DNA of 64,000 nucleotides from assembly GCA_021324045.1 (NCBI GenBank), contig JAJPJV010000001.1:1-64000 (forward strand), read 5' to 3'. The notes under the pieces are model-generated. The model was not told the DNA's origin. It was given only the letters and a program-made list of their open reading frames with translations, and searched no databases. Origin of the DNA: Actinomycetota bacterium. Its GTDB lineage: Bacteria > Actinomycetota > Acidimicrobiia > Acidimicrobiales > RAAP-2. Position numbers and translations under genes: made by a program. Of this stretch, positions 27,536-40,111 are shown piece after piece (the stretch's first letter is position 1; every line of letters starts with the position of its first letter).

Positions 27536-28053
27536 CGTCTGACCTCGAACACCGTCGCCCCGACCTGCAGCAGGTCACCCTTCGACAGCTTCGTAACTTG
27601 TGATATGCGTTCCGAGTTCACGAATGTCCCATTCGTCGAGCCCAGATCCTCCACCCACAGACGCCCACCCTCACTGAAGACCCGCGCGTGGACGCTCGAG
27701 CTGTAAGGGTCATAGGAGGTGGCGATCCCGCAACCGGGTGATCTGCCGATCGTGACTTCACCGTTCAGCTCAAAAACCTTACCTTCGTATTCACGCGGTT
27801 CGACGATCTCCAGACTGAGTGATTTCCGTCGCCTCCTCGCGGGCTGTTCGGACGTACGGCGAGGCTCGGCATGCCGAGCTGCTCGACGTTCTGCGCGGGA
27901 GGGTCGCACACCTGCAGGACGGGACTCGACCAGAACCGCACGGACGATTCGCAGGAAGAACAAGAAAATAATCACGACTACGAGCCATTGGAGGGGGCGA
28001 ATGACCGCCGAGTAATCAGTGGTCGCCTCCAAGGGCAAAACCAGGCGCGTCAC
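27532..28053 (-). CDS. fhaB: FHA domain protein FhaB
   Basis: 173 aa. One N-terminal TM (WLVVVIIFLFFLRIV) followed by a basic linker and a C-terminal FHA domain with the phosphothreonine-binding motifs TIGRSPGC, SSSVHARV and LGSTNGTFVNSER. FhaB binds phosphorylated kinase targets and links them to division. It overlaps fhaA and pstP by 4 nt each. Confidence 0.95.
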   Translation of the reverse strand: MTRLVLPLEATTDYSAVIRPLQWLVVVIIFLFFLRIVRAVLVESRPAGVRPSRAERRAARHAEPRRTSEQPARRRRKSLSLEIVEPREYEGKVFELNGEVTIGRSPGCGIATSYDPYSSSVHARVFSEGGRLWVEDLGSTNGTFVNSERISQVTKLSKGDLLQVGATVFEVRR

Positions 28054-28706
28054 TGCACCTCGAACACCAGGGTGGTTGAGCCCACCGTGATGTCGTCTCC
28101 GCTTTGCAGGTACTGTTCCCGGATCGGCACGCCGTTGACCCGTGTGCCGTTGGTCGAGCCGAGATCGGTGATCACGACGTCATCGTCGACACGCCGCACC
28201 TCGGCGTGCCTGCGACTCACATTTGGATCCGCTAGCACCACGCTGCAGTCCCGGAGTCGCCCGATCACCAAGGGCTCGCGCTCGATCGGCACCCGACGAC
28301 CGTCGGGGAGAACGAGGAACGCTGGATGGAGGCCGTCAGGGCCGGCGATCACGTCCGCCGTCACGGCAAACCGGCCTGGACGCAGCCTCGGACCCTCGAG
28401 CACCTGAACGTCGATGGGTCCGACAAAGGAGTAACCCTCGTTGCGTGCGTGCTCACGAGCCGCCTGAGCGAGTTCCCTGACCAGTGCATCGATGAAGTTC
28501 GCGAAACGTTCGAGGTCAGCGGTTGAAAGGGTGACCACGAACGCGTTCGGCGCGATCAGGCCGCGCACGCCGACCCTCCGGTGGAGGTCCATCTCTCGGG
28601 TCAAGCGCCGCCCGATTTCGACCGGCTGCAGGCTGCCGCGGAAAGGTTTGGCCAACGTCTCCTCCATGAGACGCTCGAGCCGCTCCTCTAGCTGCTGGAG
28701 TCTCAT
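28050..28706 (-). CDS. fhaA: DUF3662/FHA domain protein FhaA
   Basis: 218 aa. The N-terminal DUF3662 domain (MRLQQLEERLERLMEETLA, PVEIGRRLTREMD) is followed by a C-terminal FHA domain (VIGRLRDCSVVLADPNVSRR, LGSTNGTRVNG). In mycobacteria FhaA binds phosphorylated MviN/MurJ and controls late peptidoglycan synthesis; MurJ is also in this window. ATG 28706 is the family start; the longer frame would run antisense through tRNA-Leu. First gene of the fhaA-fhaB-pstP-pbpA unit. Confidence 0.95.
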   Translation of the reverse strand: MRLQQLEERLERLMEETLAKPFRGSLQPVEIGRRLTREMDLHRRVGVRGLIAPNAFVVTLSTADLERFANFIDALVRELAQAAREHARNEGYSFVGPIDVQVLEGPRLRPGRFAVTADVIAGPDGLHPAFLVLPDGRRVPIEREPLVIGRLRDCSVVLADPNVSRRHAEVRRVDDDVVITDLGSTNGTRVNGVPIREQYLQSGDDITVGSTTLVFEVQ

Positions 28707-28810
28707 GGCCCGTATTAGCCTACTTGCGGACGGTCGAGCCCTCGTGCTCGGGGCACGAAGGGTCGGGCCCAGGCCGCTGTACGCTCGACCTGCAGTCCAA
28801 CCGTCAGCCC

Positions 28811-28894
28811 GGGCGAGTGGCGGAATAGGCAGACGCGCAGGATTCAGGTTCCTGTGTCCGCAAGGACGTGGGGGTTCAAGTCCCCCCTCGCCCA
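28811..28894 (+). tRNA. tRNA-Leu(CAG)
   Basis: Class II tRNA on the plus strand. Acceptor GGGCGAG/CTCGCCC, anticodon stem CAGGA/TCCTG with loop TTCAGGT (anticodon CAG), a long variable arm (TGTCCGCAAGGACG) and T arm GGGGGTTCAAGTCCCCC. CCA not encoded. The same tRNA sits beside fhaA in mycobacteria (leuT). Confidence 0.96.
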
Positions 28895-28954
28895 CGGGTC
28901 TTTCCGTGCCTTTCGGCCCGGATGAGGGCCTGTCGCCGACCATAGGAGCCCAAG

Positions 28955-29488
28955 ATGACCAGTGCCGACCTGCTCCTCGATGCGTTCGAGCGGATCCGCG
29001 AAGTCTTCCACCAAGTGGTCGAGGATCTGACCCCAGAGATGCTGGTCATCCAGATCGCCCCGGAAACGAACTCGATTGCTTGGCTGCTCTGGCACTTGAC
29101 GAGAGTGCAGGACCACCACATCGCCGATGCGGCGGGGACCGAGCAGATCTGGACAGCGCAAGGCTGGTACGAACGGTTTGGCCTTCCATTTGAGGTCTCC
29201 GCCACCGGTTATGGCCAGCGCATCGAGCAGGTCCAGGCGGTGCGAGTGGGAACAGTCGACCTTCTGACCGGGTACTTCGACGCCGTCCACGCCCAGACCT
29301 GCCGCTACATCGGCGGCCTCGCCAATCCGGATCTCGACCGTGTCGTCGACAGGTCATGGAATCCACCGGTCACGCTTGGCGTCCGACTGGTGAGCATCAT
29401 CGCCGATGACCTCCAACATGCTGGTCAGGCCGCGTTCCTACGGGGAGCGATCCTGTCGGGCTCGGGAGCCACGCCGATCCAGACCTGA
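28955..29488 (+). CDS. DinB/DUF664 family protein (putative mycothiol-dependent)
   Basis: 177 aa four-helix DinB/DUF664 protein. Conserved parts: SIAWLLWHLTRVQDHHIADA, with metal-binding His residues, and IIADDLQHAGQAAFLRG with the last His. Actinobacterial members are annotated as mycothiol- or bacillithiol-dependent transferases and bind divalent metal. The inositol phosphate synthase gene elsewhere in the window supports mycothiol production. A monocistronic gene after tRNA-Leu. Confidence 0.85.
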   Translation: MTSADLLLDAFERIREVFHQVVEDLTPEMLVIQIAPETNSIAWLLWHLTRVQDHHIADAAGTEQIWTAQGWYERFGLPFEVSATGYGQRIEQVQAVRVGTVDLLTGYFDAVHAQTCRYIGGLANPDLDRVVDRSWNPPVTLGVRLVSIIADDLQHAGQAAFLRGAILSGSGATPIQT

Positions 29489-29565
29489 TGGACAACTGAA
29501 AGCAACGCCGCTTCCTCGTACCGAGGCCTGTCGCCGGAGTCCCGTCTCTTGAACCAGACCCTCGG

Positions 29566-30645
29566 TCAGTCCTCGCGGGCCAATGCTCGGGTTCCGCGAC
29601 GCTGATCCCCTGCTGCGCCAGCCTGGGCTGGCGGCCCGTCGTGGGGCTCATGACGGTGCGAGGTACCAGCCTTTTCGCCCTCGATTCCTTCTTGAGGACG
29701 ACTCACCGCACCTTCCCGTCCAAAAACACCAGATGCCGCTTCGCTGGGGTAGTTCGCAGAGCTGACCACACCTGGATCCTCAAGGGCCCGGATCAACGGG
29801 CTTCGACTCATCATCACGACACTGCCCACGAGAACGGCCAACGCGAGCAGCTCTCCCGCAAGTTCGGGAGGCTGGTGCCGGACCCGTTCACCGAAGATCG
29901 TGACCCCGAGCAGACTTGCAACAAGAGGATCCACGATCGTCAATGCCGGCTGCGACGCTGCAAGAGGGCCCGCGTGAAAGGCATTCGAGACGAGATACAT
30001 CGCGAGGATGCCCGCACCTACGATCACGTACGGGCTCCATGTCGAGAAGACTCCCACGAACCCCCCACTCAAGTGGGTACTGAGCTCCTTGATCACCGCA
30101 GCGATAAACCCCCACATGATGGCAGCAGCGGTGGCAAGACCGGCAGCCTTTCGTGATGGCGTAGGAGGGTGACCTCTAATCGGCACGACCGCAGCAAGAG
30201 CGACGAGCAATGCAGCGACGAGTATCACACCGGCTGTCAATAGCCACACAGATCCTGTCCCATGAGCCTTCCCGCCAGTGGGCGAGGCCAGCGTGAGAAA
30301 CGCCGCGAGCCCGCCGGCCATTCCCAATGCGCTCAGCCAATCCCTGAGGCGAACGCTCCGGTAATTGCGGAACGCGAGGTACCCGTAGACGAAGAGGATC
30401 TCCGCAGCGATCATCGGCTGCACCAGCATCAGGCTGCCGATATGAAGTGCTGCGAGTTGGAGCAAAAAGGCACCGATCATGCACACGACACCCAAGAACC
30501 ACGCGGGACGACGGAGCAGGAACGGGATCAGCCGCCAGCTGAAGCTGAGCTCGCCGGGCGCAGGCGCCGCGGCGACGCGCTGAGCGACCGAGGCGCTCGC
30601 TGTGAACAGACTCGCTCCCAGCGCTAGCAGAATCTCAGCCGTCAT
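29566..30645 (-). CDS. DMT/EamA-like multi-spanning membrane transporter
   Basis: About 359 aa with nine or ten hydrophobic helices in an EamA/DMT-like pattern (MTAEILLALGASLFTASASV, FLGVVCMIGAFLLQLAALHI, LVQPMIAAEILFVYGYLAFR). A polar tail of about 60 residues follows. ATG 30645 has GAGGGGAGG upstream; the frame opens earlier at 30720. The family exports metabolites or drugs, but the substrate cannot be inferred. It is convergent with the DinB gene. Confidence 0.75.
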   Translation of the reverse strand: MTAEILLALGASLFTASASVAQRVAAAPAPGELSFSWRLIPFLLRRPAWFLGVVCMIGAFLLQLAALHIGSLMLVQPMIAAEILFVYGYLAFRNYRSVRLRDWLSALGMAGGLAAFLTLASPTGGKAHGTGSVWLLTAGVILVAALLVALAAVVPIRGHPPTPSRKAAGLATAAAIMWGFIAAVIKELSTHLSGGFVGVFSTWSPYVIVGAGILAMYLVSNAFHAGPLAASQPALTIVDPLVASLLGVTIFGERVRHQPPELAGELLALAVLVGSVVMMSRSPLIRALEDPGVVSSANYPSEAASGVFGREGAVSRPQEGIEGEKAGTSHRHEPHDGPPAQAGAAGDQRRGTRALARED

Positions 30646-30829
30646 GGCCTCCCCTCTTGCCAAACCGACCCCTCCGGTCATGATCCCGTTCCGCCCGGTG
30701 TCCGTGGTGCTGACCTTCACAGGGTACGTGCCATAGCGCTGTCAAGTCCCCTGTCCAGTGCGACTTCCAGGTACGCTCAGCGCTGGACCGGCTGAGGGTG
30801 GTGAAGACCAGGCATGAGAGGTGTGATCG

Positions 30830-31846
30830 GTGGTGCAACCTGATCCCCTCTCGTCTGACGAGCTTCGCGTCGTCGCCGAGGTTTTTCCAGCGGGTTCCCC
30901 ACCGGAACTGGACGGCCAGAGTCCCCGAGCGAGTGCAATCACTCCAGGCCTTGACGCTCGGACCACGGCGTTCGCCAGAGGGAGGGTTGAACTAGTCTCG
31001 ATCGAAGCCCTTGCCGCGTCCCTCCAGCAGCGGCGCCTCCACGTCGGCTGGTCCCTTGAGGACCTGAGCCAACGAGCAGGCGTAGAGCGACGCGTGGTGG
31101 AAGCCTTCGAGGCCGGCCTCAACCCGCGGTACCACGAGGCCATTGGTCTTCTTCATGACCTCCGCCGTTGTGCAGAAGTGCTCGGCCTTCCTGGTGACCG
31201 TTACGTCCTCGCGATCGTCGACCTCGTCGCCGGCAGCCGCGGTGGGCCAGGTTCTGAGGCTTCGAATGGGGCACCGGAGGCAGAGCCGGCCACAGGACGT
31301 GTGCCCGTCGTGGCACGGGACACGGCCCTGGCTCACCCGAGGGTCAAACGCCGAGGGCCTCGTGGCCTTTTGCAACTGGTGGTCGCGTTCGTCGCCGTGC
31401 TCGTCACGATCGGCTTCGCCTGGCTCATTGTCAACCGGTGGGAACCCGCATGGCTGCAGGACGTGCACCTTCCGTACACCTTGTCACCCCCTGGACCAGC
31501 CTCCCCAGCCACCGATGCCCTGGTCCCATGGCGCAAGGCCATCTTGGAGGAATTCGGCTCGAACGCCACCACTGCTGGCTTCGTCATCCACGCCAGCCGC
31601 TACGAAGTCACGCTAGCAGTTCGGGAAGCAGCGGCATCGGTCAGCGTTGTCGACGGTCGGGGCATTGTCAAGTTCCGAGGAACCCTGAACCCCTGGGCTT
31701 CGCGAACCTTTTCGAGTACCCGAACCTTGCGCTTTCATATTGGATCGATCCCTGCTCGCCTCACCGTCTCCGTCGCGTCAAAGATCGTCGGGTCGTATGC
31801 TCCTCGGGCTGCTCCCTATACCGTCATCTTCACAACAGACCGCTGA
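30830..31846 (+). CDS. HTH-transmembrane protein (RodZ-like layout)
   Basis: 338 aa. A helix-turn-helix of the RodZ/Cro type lies at about residues 55-125 (SLQQRRLHVGWSLEDLSQRA, GVERRVVEAFEAGL), one TM at about 187-208 (LLQLVVAFVAVLVTIGFAWL), and an extracytoplasmic beta-rich domain (about 240-335, like the DUF4115 domain after RodZ). In RodZ this design links the cytoskeleton to wall synthesis. Actinobacteria lacking MreB still carry related proteins of unknown role. GTG 30830 follows GAGAGG. Its last 17 nt overlap the convergent ackA. Confidence 0.7.
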   Translation: MVQPDPLSSDELRVVAEVFPAGSPPELDGQSPRASAITPGLDARTTAFARGRVELVSIEALAASLQQRRLHVGWSLEDLSQRAGVERRVVEAFEAGLNPRYHEAIGLLHDLRRCAEVLGLPGDRYVLAIVDLVAGSRGGPGSEASNGAPEAEPATGRVPVVARDTALAHPRVKRRGPRGLLQLVVAFVAVLVTIGFAWLIVNRWEPAWLQDVHLPYTLSPPGPASPATDALVPWRKAILEEFGSNATTAGFVIHASRYEVTLAVREAAASVSVVDGRGIVKFRGTLNPWASRTFSSTRTLRFHIGSIPARLTVSVASKIVGSYAPRAAPYTVIFTTDR

Positions 31847-32930
31847 GCAACCGAGTCACGGCTCCCGCAATCTCCAGGTCCTCCCGAGCCTCGACGACAG
31901 CCGTTGCCACAGTGGCGCTTGGGCTCGAGATCAACCGGTCGCCTCTGCCGTCCTCGTTCAGCACGGGATCCAGAGAAATGCCGAGGAACTGTAGCCGTGA
32001 AGCCACATCGGCTCGGAGGCGCGCGCTGTGCTCCCCCACCCCTCCGGTAAAGACAAGCACATCGACGCCCCCCATCACAGCCACCATCGAACCCAAATGT
32101 GAAACCAAGCGATGGAGGTACACGCCATACGCCAGGAGGGCATCCGGGCTGCCCTCTTCTGCCCCTTGCATCACCTGGCGCATGTCCGACGTACCGGCCA
32201 GACCCTCCAGGCCCGACTCTTGTTCGAACGCCTGCTCCAGTTCGGCCAAGCTCCCGACTTCCGCTCGCCGTGCCAGCCAAAGGACGAGCCCGGGATCGAG
32301 ACTTCCGGGTCTTTTCGCCATGACGAGTCCATCCATTGGCGTGTAGCCCATCGTGGTATCCACCGAGCGCCCACCTGCTACCGCTGCAAGCGACGCTCCC
32401 GAGCCCAGATGAGCCACGACGATTCGAAGCTCCTTTAATGGACGACCCATGAGAGTCGCCGCGCGCTTCGAAGCCCATGCATGGCTTAGCCCATGGAAGC
32501 CGAACCGTCGGATCCCCCAACGCTCCGACCACGAGCGTGGGATGGCATAGGTCGAGGCAGCCGGCGATAGTGTCGAATGAAAGCTCGTATCGAAGCAGCC
32601 AACTTGTGGGATCCCTGGGATCAGTTCATGGACCGCGCGCACTGCCGAGAGCGCCTGTGGATTGTGCAACGGAGCAAGCTCGGCAATCGCCGAGAGACGT
32701 TCCTCGTCCCCGGGCGTGAGAACCGTCGGCTCGGTGAAGAGCATCCCGCCGTGAACGATCCGATGGCCAACGGCATCGAATGGACCAGCTTCTTCGGAGA
32801 AACGCCGAATAAGGCTCGTCACATCATTAGTAGGACCGAATGCCGCGGTGCTGGCCGCATGCGTCACGAGGTTTTCGATCAAACTCAGCTTTATCGTGCT
32901 GGAGCCAGTATTGACGACGAACACCTTCAC
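31830..32930 (-). CDS. ackA: acetate kinase
   Basis: 366 aa, slightly shorter than the usual 395-400. It converts acetyl phosphate and ADP to acetate and ATP. Family motifs: VFVVNTGSSTIKLSL, HRIVHGG, QVGCFDTSFH, RRFGFHGLSH, VVAHLGSGASLAAV and VFTGGVGEHSARLR. It is divergent from phosphoketolase across a 133-bp spacer, so the two can share regulation and together form the acetate-yielding branch of the phosphoketolase pathway. Confidence 0.95.
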   Translation of the reverse strand: MKVFVVNTGSSTIKLSLIENLVTHAASTAAFGPTNDVTSLIRRFSEEAGPFDAVGHRIVHGGMLFTEPTVLTPGDEERLSAIAELAPLHNPQALSAVRAVHELIPGIPQVGCFDTSFHSTLSPAASTYAIPRSWSERWGIRRFGFHGLSHAWASKRAATLMGRPLKELRIVVAHLGSGASLAAVAGGRSVDTTMGYTPMDGLVMAKRPGSLDPGLVLWLARRAEVGSLAELEQAFEQESGLEGLAGTSDMRQVMQGAEEGSPDALLAYGVYLHRLVSHLGSMVAVMGGVDVLVFTGGVGEHSARLRADVASRLQFLGISLDPVLNEDGRGDRLISSPSATVATAVVEAREDLEIAGAVTRLLSGLL

Positions 32931-33063
32931 GGCTGCGCCCCTCTGATCACACTTGCCTCGGAAACCTTAGGTGCCCCCTGCCGAAAACCTGTCACCTGGT
33001 CTGTTTGCCAGTATCTTCTCTGAGGGTCTTTCCCAAGCCCCTGCGATTCGAGATGATCAGACC

Positions 33064-35457
33064 ATGTCAGTTCCTGTGAACTCCGCTCCGATCACCGATG
33101 ACGAGGCCCGTGCCCTTGACGCGTACTTCCGGGCAGCAACGTATCTCTCTGTCGGCCAGATCTACCTGCTCGCGAACCCTCTTCTCAAAGAAGCGCTTCA
33201 GCCGGAACACATCAAGCCCCGGCTCCTCGGGCACTTTGGTACGACGCCAGGCCTGAACTTGCTCTATGCCCATTTGAGCTACCAGATCCGCCGCCGACAG
33301 CGCCAGATCATCTTTGTGTGTGGGCCGGGTCATGGGGGCCCTGCCATGGTGGCGAATGCCTGGCTCGAGGGAACCTATTCTGAGCGCTACCCCGAGGTCG
33401 GGATGGACGAAGACGGTCTCACCAGGCTCTTTCGGCAGTTCTCGTTTCCCGGTGGGATCCCCAGCCACGCCGCGCCCGAAACACCAGGATCGATTCACGA
33501 AGGTGGAGAGCTTGGCTATTCTCTTGCTCACGCGTTCGGCGCCGCATTCGACAATCCCGGTCTCGTCGTCGCATGCGTCGTGGGGGACGGTGAGGCAGAA
33601 ACTGGCCCTGCTGCGACCGGATGGCACTCCAACAAGTTCCTCCACCCAGTTCGGGACGGCGTCGTCCTTCCCATCCTCCACCTCAACGGCTACAAAATTG
33701 CCGCGCCGACCGTACTCGCCCGTATCCCGGACTCAGATCTCATTGACCTCTTCACCGGGTACGGCTACCGGCCGGTGATCATCGAGGGTGGCTTCGATGG
33801 TGAGCCGTCCCTCGCCGTACATCCGCGCCTTGCTGGCGCGCTCGCCGCGCTGCTTGACGAAATTGACGAGATCCGTTCACACGCCGCCCGAACTCATCGT
33901 GACACCCTCGTACGATGGCCGATGCTCATCCTTCGTACTCCAAAAGGCTGGACTGGCCCAAAAAGCGTTGACGGATTCGACGTCGAGGGCACTTTCCGAT
34001 CTCATCAAGTTCCCATTCCCGATGTCCGGAACAATCCCGAGCACCTTGCCCTCCTCGAGCAATGGCTCCGTTCCTACCGACCAGACGAACTCTTCGATGC
34101 GACCGGATGCCCGATCGCAGCCATCCGTTCCGTCCCCCCTTCCGGCGATCTTCGAATGAGCGCCAACCCAAACACCAATGGTGGGATCCTCCTCGAAGAT
34201 CTTCGACTACCCGACTTCACCCGTTACGCCGTCGACGTAGCTTCGCCCGGTCAGAGCACGAGCGAACCAACGCGCGTTCTCGGTCGTTTTCTTCGCGACA
34301 TCCTCGCGTCGAATCCTACGAATTTTCGCCTCTTCGGCCCTGACGAGACCGCCTCGAACAGGCTTGACGCCGTTTTCGAGACGACCGACCGAACCTGGGA
34401 AGCCGTCACCGTGGCGGGAGATGATCACCTTGCGCCTGAGGGAAGGGTCATGGAGGTCCTATCGGAACACCAGTGCCAAGGTTGGCTTGAAGGTTATCTT
34501 CTGACGGGTCGTCACGGAGTTTTCAACTGCTACGAAGCATTCATCCACATCGTGGATTCGATGATGAACCAGCACGCGAAATGGCTGAAGGTCTCGCGGA
34601 CAATTCCCTGGAGACGTCCAATTGCATCGCTGAACTACCTCCTTTCAAGTCACGTATGGCGCCAGGACCACAATGGATTTTCCCATCAAGACCCAGGTTT
34701 CATTGATCTGGTCGTAAATAAAAAGGCTGAAATCGTTCGCGTATACCTCCCACCCGATACCAATACGTTGCTTTCCGTTATGGACCACTGCCTTCGGAGC
34801 CGCCACTACGTGAATCTCGTTGTTGCGGGTAAGCAACCTCAGCCGAACTGGCTCAGCATCGACGAGGCAATCGACCACTGCACACGCGGGCTTGGAATCT
34901 GGGACTTCGCATCCTCCGACGAAGGCGCGTCACCCGACGTTGTAATGGCCTGCTGTGGTGACGTCCCGACGCCCGAAACACTCGCCGCCGTCGACCTACT
35001 CCGCCAGCATGCACCTGAACTTAGGGTTCGCGTCGTCAACGTCGTAGACCTCATGCGCTTGCAGCCAGAAACCGAACATCCTCACGGACTCCCGGACGTT
35101 GAGTTCGATACGATTTTTACGACCGATAAACCGGTCGTTTTCGCCTATCACGGCTATCCCTGGTTGATTCATCGGCTGACCTACCGACGCCATAACCATG
35201 GAAACTTCCATGTTCGCGGCTACAAGGAGGAGGGCACGACGACAACCCCCTTCGATATGGCCATGCTTAATGACATCGATCGCTTTCGTCTCGTCATCGA
35301 TGTTTGCGAGCGAGTACCGAGCATCCGGGAACGCTCCGCATGGCTTCGCCAGCACATGGAGGACCGACGCCTCGATGCGCGCCGCTTCGGACGGCGATTC
35401 GGCGAAGACCCGCCTGATATCGCAAACTGGCAATGGCCCGGACGATCGCCCGGCTGA
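33064..35457 (+). CDS. xfp: xylulose-5-phosphate/fructose-6-phosphate phosphoketolase
   Basis: 797 aa, the normal length. TPP-dependent; it splits xylulose 5-phosphate (and often fructose 6-phosphate) with phosphate into acetyl phosphate and glyceraldehyde 3-phosphate (or erythrose 4-phosphate). Signature segments: [38 protein letters not shown], and the TPP/Mg site [20 protein letters not shown]. The C-terminal domain ends in [15 protein letters not shown]-like sequence. ATG 33064 gives the family start; the open frame upstream overlaps the divergent promoter. Partner of ackA. Confidence 0.96.
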   Translation: MSVPVNSAPITDDEARALDAYFRAATYLSVGQIYLLANPLLKEALQPEHIKPRLLGHFGTTPGLNLLYAHLSYQIRRRQRQIIFVCGPGHGGPAMVANAWLEGTYSERYPEVGMDEDGLTRLFRQFSFPGGIPSHAAPETPGSIHEGGELGYSLAHAFGAAFDNPGLVVACVVGDGEAETGPAATGWHSNKFLHPVRDGVVLPILHLNGYKIAAPTVLARIPDSDLIDLFTGYGYRPVIIEGGFDGEPSLAVHPRLAGALAALLDEIDEIRSHAARTHRDTLVRWPMLILRTPKGWTGPKSVDGFDVEGTFRSHQVPIPDVRNNPEHLALLEQWLRSYRPDELFDATGCPIAAIRSVPPSGDLRMSANPNTNGGILLEDLRLPDFTRYAVDVASPGQSTSEPTRVLGRFLRDILASNPTNFRLFGPDETASNRLDAVFETTDRTWEAVTVAGDDHLAPEGRVMEVLSEHQCQGWLEGYLLTGRHGVFNCYEAFIHIVDSMMNQHAKWLKVSRTIPWRRPIASLNYLLSSHVWRQDHNGFSHQDPGFIDLVVNKKAEIVRVYLPPDTNTLLSVMDHCLRSRHYVNLVVAGKQPQPNWLSIDEAIDHCTRGLGIWDFASSDEGASPDVVMACCGDVPTPETLAAVDLLRQHAPELRVRVVNVVDLMRLQPETEHPHGLPDVEFDTIFTTDKPVVFAYHGYPWLIHRLTYRRHNHGNFHVRGYKEEGTTTTPFDMAMLNDIDRFRLVIDVCERVPSIRERSAWLRQHMEDRRLDARRFGRRFGEDPPDIANWQWPGRSPG

Positions 35458-35504
35458 GTCGAGCCCTCTCCCCCCTCTCCTGGTTTCAGGAACCTCCTGC
35501 AACC

Positions 35505-38024
35505 TCAGTCGGAGGCAACCGGGGCCACAGCAGCGACTGTCTGACCGTTGTCGAGGTTCATTACTCGCACTCCCGTCGCGTCCCGGCCCTGCGACGCGAT
35601 CTCCCGTACGGGAATTCGAATCACGATGCCGCCCGAGGAGACCAGAAGGATCTCGTCATCCAGTGACACCATAAATGCTCCGACAACGGCGCCCCGGAGC
35701 GCAGTCAGTCGAATCGCCTTCACACCCTGACCGCCTCGGCCTTGCCGCCCAAATCGATCGAGCTTTGTTCGCTTTCCATAACCCGCGTCCGTCAGCAACA
35801 ACAGGTCAGCGTCATCCCGGGCAACGTCACATGACACCACCTCATCACCGGAACGGAGCTTGATGCCGCGCACACCCGCTGCATCTCTACCCATTGCGCG
35901 CACGTCTTCTTCGGAGAACCGGATCGCCATCCCTTGACGCGTCACAAGAAACAAGTCATCTGAGCCCGTCGTCGCAACCACACGAACCAACGTGTCACCA
36001 GGTCGAAGATTCAGCGCAATGAACCCTTCCCTTCGGGATTTGTCATACTCCGAAAAAGCCGTCTTCTTCACTTGCCCCTGTCGTGTGGCAAACACGAGGT
36101 AGTGATCGGCAGGAAAATCTTTCGTTTGCACAATTGCCCGTATCGTTTCTCCGGCCTCCAACGGCAGCAGATTTACCAAGGCTGTCCCGCGTGCTGTTCG
36201 TTCCTTGCTGGGTACTTCATGGCCCCTTAGCCGGTAAACCTTTCCTCGGTCCGAAAAAAGCAGAAGATGCGCGTGGGACGTCGTGTGTACCACCTGGGTA
36301 ACAAGGTCTTCCTCCTTTAGGCGCGTCCCCTGTACGCCCCGTCCTCCGCGCGCCTGGGTCTTAAAAGCCGTCGCAGGAACCGCCTTGATGTAACCCGCGG
36401 CGGTCATCGTCACAACGAGCTCCTGATCGTGGATGAGGTCCTCCACGGCGAGCTCTCCCGGATCGTGGGTGATCGCGGTCCGCCGTTCATCAGCAAATCG
36501 TTCCCGAATGTCGCGGAGCTCCCGAATGATCACCTGACGAAGCTTCCGGTCGTCTGCGAGTATTCCCTCGAGCTCCGCGATTTCCTCGCGCAGTTGCTGC
36601 ATTTCCTCTTCCAACTGTGCGCGGCCCAACCTAGTCAAGCGCCCAAGCTGCATATCCAAAATGTGATTTGCCTGTTCTTCGCTGAAAGCAAATGGTGCTG
36701 CGACGAGGGCGGCTGCCGCGCTCGCACGGTTTTCTGAAGCGCGAATCGTGGCGATCACAGCATCCAACATGTCGATTGCCCGAAGCAGACCTTCGACGAT
36801 GTGTGCGCGGGCCCGTGCCTTGCGGAGTCGGAACTCCGACCGGCGCGTGACCACGTCGATCTGGTGTCCGACATAATGTCCGATGATCTGAGCCAAATTC
36901 AGCGTCCGTGGCACACCATCGACCAGTGCGACCGCGTTCACTCCAAACGTCGTCTGAAGCGGAGTGTGCTTGTACAGCTTGTTCAGCACGACATTCGCAT
37001 TCGCGTCGCGCTTCAAGCGGATCACCAGACGCGGGCGGCGGGCTGCCGAGTCGTTTTGCACGTCTGCAATGCCATCAAGCTCCCCCGCGCGGACAAGCTC
37101 GTGGATCTTCTGCTCGACGACCTCGACAGAGGTTTGATACGGCAACTCGGTCACGATGATCGCTGGGCCAGTCCGATCCTGGACGATCTCGGCGACGGCT
37201 CTCAGCCGAACCGACCCCCGCCCCGTCCGATATGCGTCCAAAATGCCTTGCCGACCAAGGATCAGTGCTCCTGTTGGAAAGTCCGGCCCCTTGATGAACG
37301 CCATCAACTCGTCGACCGTGGCCTGTGGATGATCAATCAAATATGTCGTTGCATCGATCACCTCACCAAGGTTGTGTGGTGGGATGTTCGTCGCCATTCC
37401 CACGGCGATACCCTGGGATCCGTTGACAAGCAGGTTTGGGAATCGCGCGGGAAGTACCGTTGGTTCTTCCGCATTGTTGCTGTAATTCGGCACGAAATCG
37501 ACCGTCTCCTCGTCGATTCCTGCCATGAGCTCCAGCGCTAACGCATCAAGCCGACATTCCGTATAGCGCATTGCCGCTGGCCCCTCGTCCGGACCGGTCC
37601 CCCCGAAATTCCCATGACCGTCGATGAGCGGAAGACGCATGCTGAAGTCCTGCACCATCCGCACCAGCGCGTCATAAATTGCCGCGTCGCCATGGGGATG
37701 ATACGTACCCATCACTCGACCGACCACTTCCGCACATTTGACATGTGGGCGGTCTGGCCGCAACCCTTGGTCGTACATCGAATACAAGATTCTCCGATGT
37801 ACCGGTTTCAGCCCATCACGAACATCCGGGAGCGCACGCGAGACGATCACCGACATCGAGTACTCAATGAAGGAGCGTTCCATTTCTTCCTGGATCTCGA
37901 TGGGCTCGACAAAGCCCATCGAGGTCGCCAGTGCTACGCCCCCGTTGTCACTCCCGCCGCCACCCAGGCCATTTCCGCTGCCACGTCGACCATTATTCGA
38001 TGCAGAGCTTGGTCTGCGTGCCAT
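35505..38024 (-). CDS. gyrA: DNA gyrase subunit A
   Basis: 839 aa. The breakage-reunion domain begins about residue 40 after a Gly/Ser/Asn-rich leader ([20 protein letters not shown]); the active-site Tyr is in [10 protein letters not shown]. The quinolone-pocket helix reads [12 protein letters not shown], so the residue equivalent to E. coli Ser83 is Ala and Asp87 is kept. The C-terminal beta-pinwheel carries the GyrA box QARGGRG. It follows gyrB after a 29-bp spacer and is transcribed away from oriC. Confidence 0.97.
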   Translation of the reverse strand: MARRPSSASNNGRRGSGNGLGGGGSDNGGVALATSMGFVEPIEIQEEMERSFIEYSMSVIVSRALPDVRDGLKPVHRRILYSMYDQGLRPDRPHVKCAEVVGRVMGTYHPHGDAAIYDALVRMVQDFSMRLPLIDGHGNFGGTGPDEGPAAMRYTECRLDALALELMAGIDEETVDFVPNYSNNAEEPTVLPARFPNLLVNGSQGIAVGMATNIPPHNLGEVIDATTYLIDHPQATVDELMAFIKGPDFPTGALILGRQGILDAYRTGRGSVRLRAVAEIVQDRTGPAIIVTELPYQTSVEVVEQKIHELVRAGELDGIADVQNDSAARRPRLVIRLKRDANANVVLNKLYKHTPLQTTFGVNAVALVDGVPRTLNLAQIIGHYVGHQIDVVTRRSEFRLRKARARAHIVEGLLRAIDMLDAVIATIRASENRASAAAALVAAPFAFSEEQANHILDMQLGRLTRLGRAQLEEEMQQLREEIAELEGILADDRKLRQVIIRELRDIRERFADERRTAITHDPGELAVEDLIHDQELVVTMTAAGYIKAVPATAFKTQARGGRGVQGTRLKEEDLVTQVVHTTSHAHLLLFSDRGKVYRLRGHEVPSKERTARGTALVNLLPLEAGETIRAIVQTKDFPADHYLVFATRQGQVKKTAFSEYDKSRREGFIALNLRPGDTLVRVVATTGSDDLFLVTRQGMAIRFSEEDVRAMGRDAAGVRGIKLRSGDEVVSCDVARDDADLLLLTDAGYGKRTKLDRFGRQGRGGQGVKAIRLTALRGAVVGAFMVSLDDEILLVSSGGIVIRIPVREIASQGRDATGVRVMNLDNGQTVAAVAPVASD

Positions 38025-38053
38025 AAATCACGCTCCCGCTACTTACTGTGTTT

Positions 38054-40021
<1,968 letters not shown>

Positions 40022-40111
40022 TCACACGGCTGTCATGGCATCGAGCCGGGCACCGGAGCCTCGTGCGGGCTAGAGGCCTGCCGCTAACCGTGTCCCGGCA
40101 ACACGTTCAGT

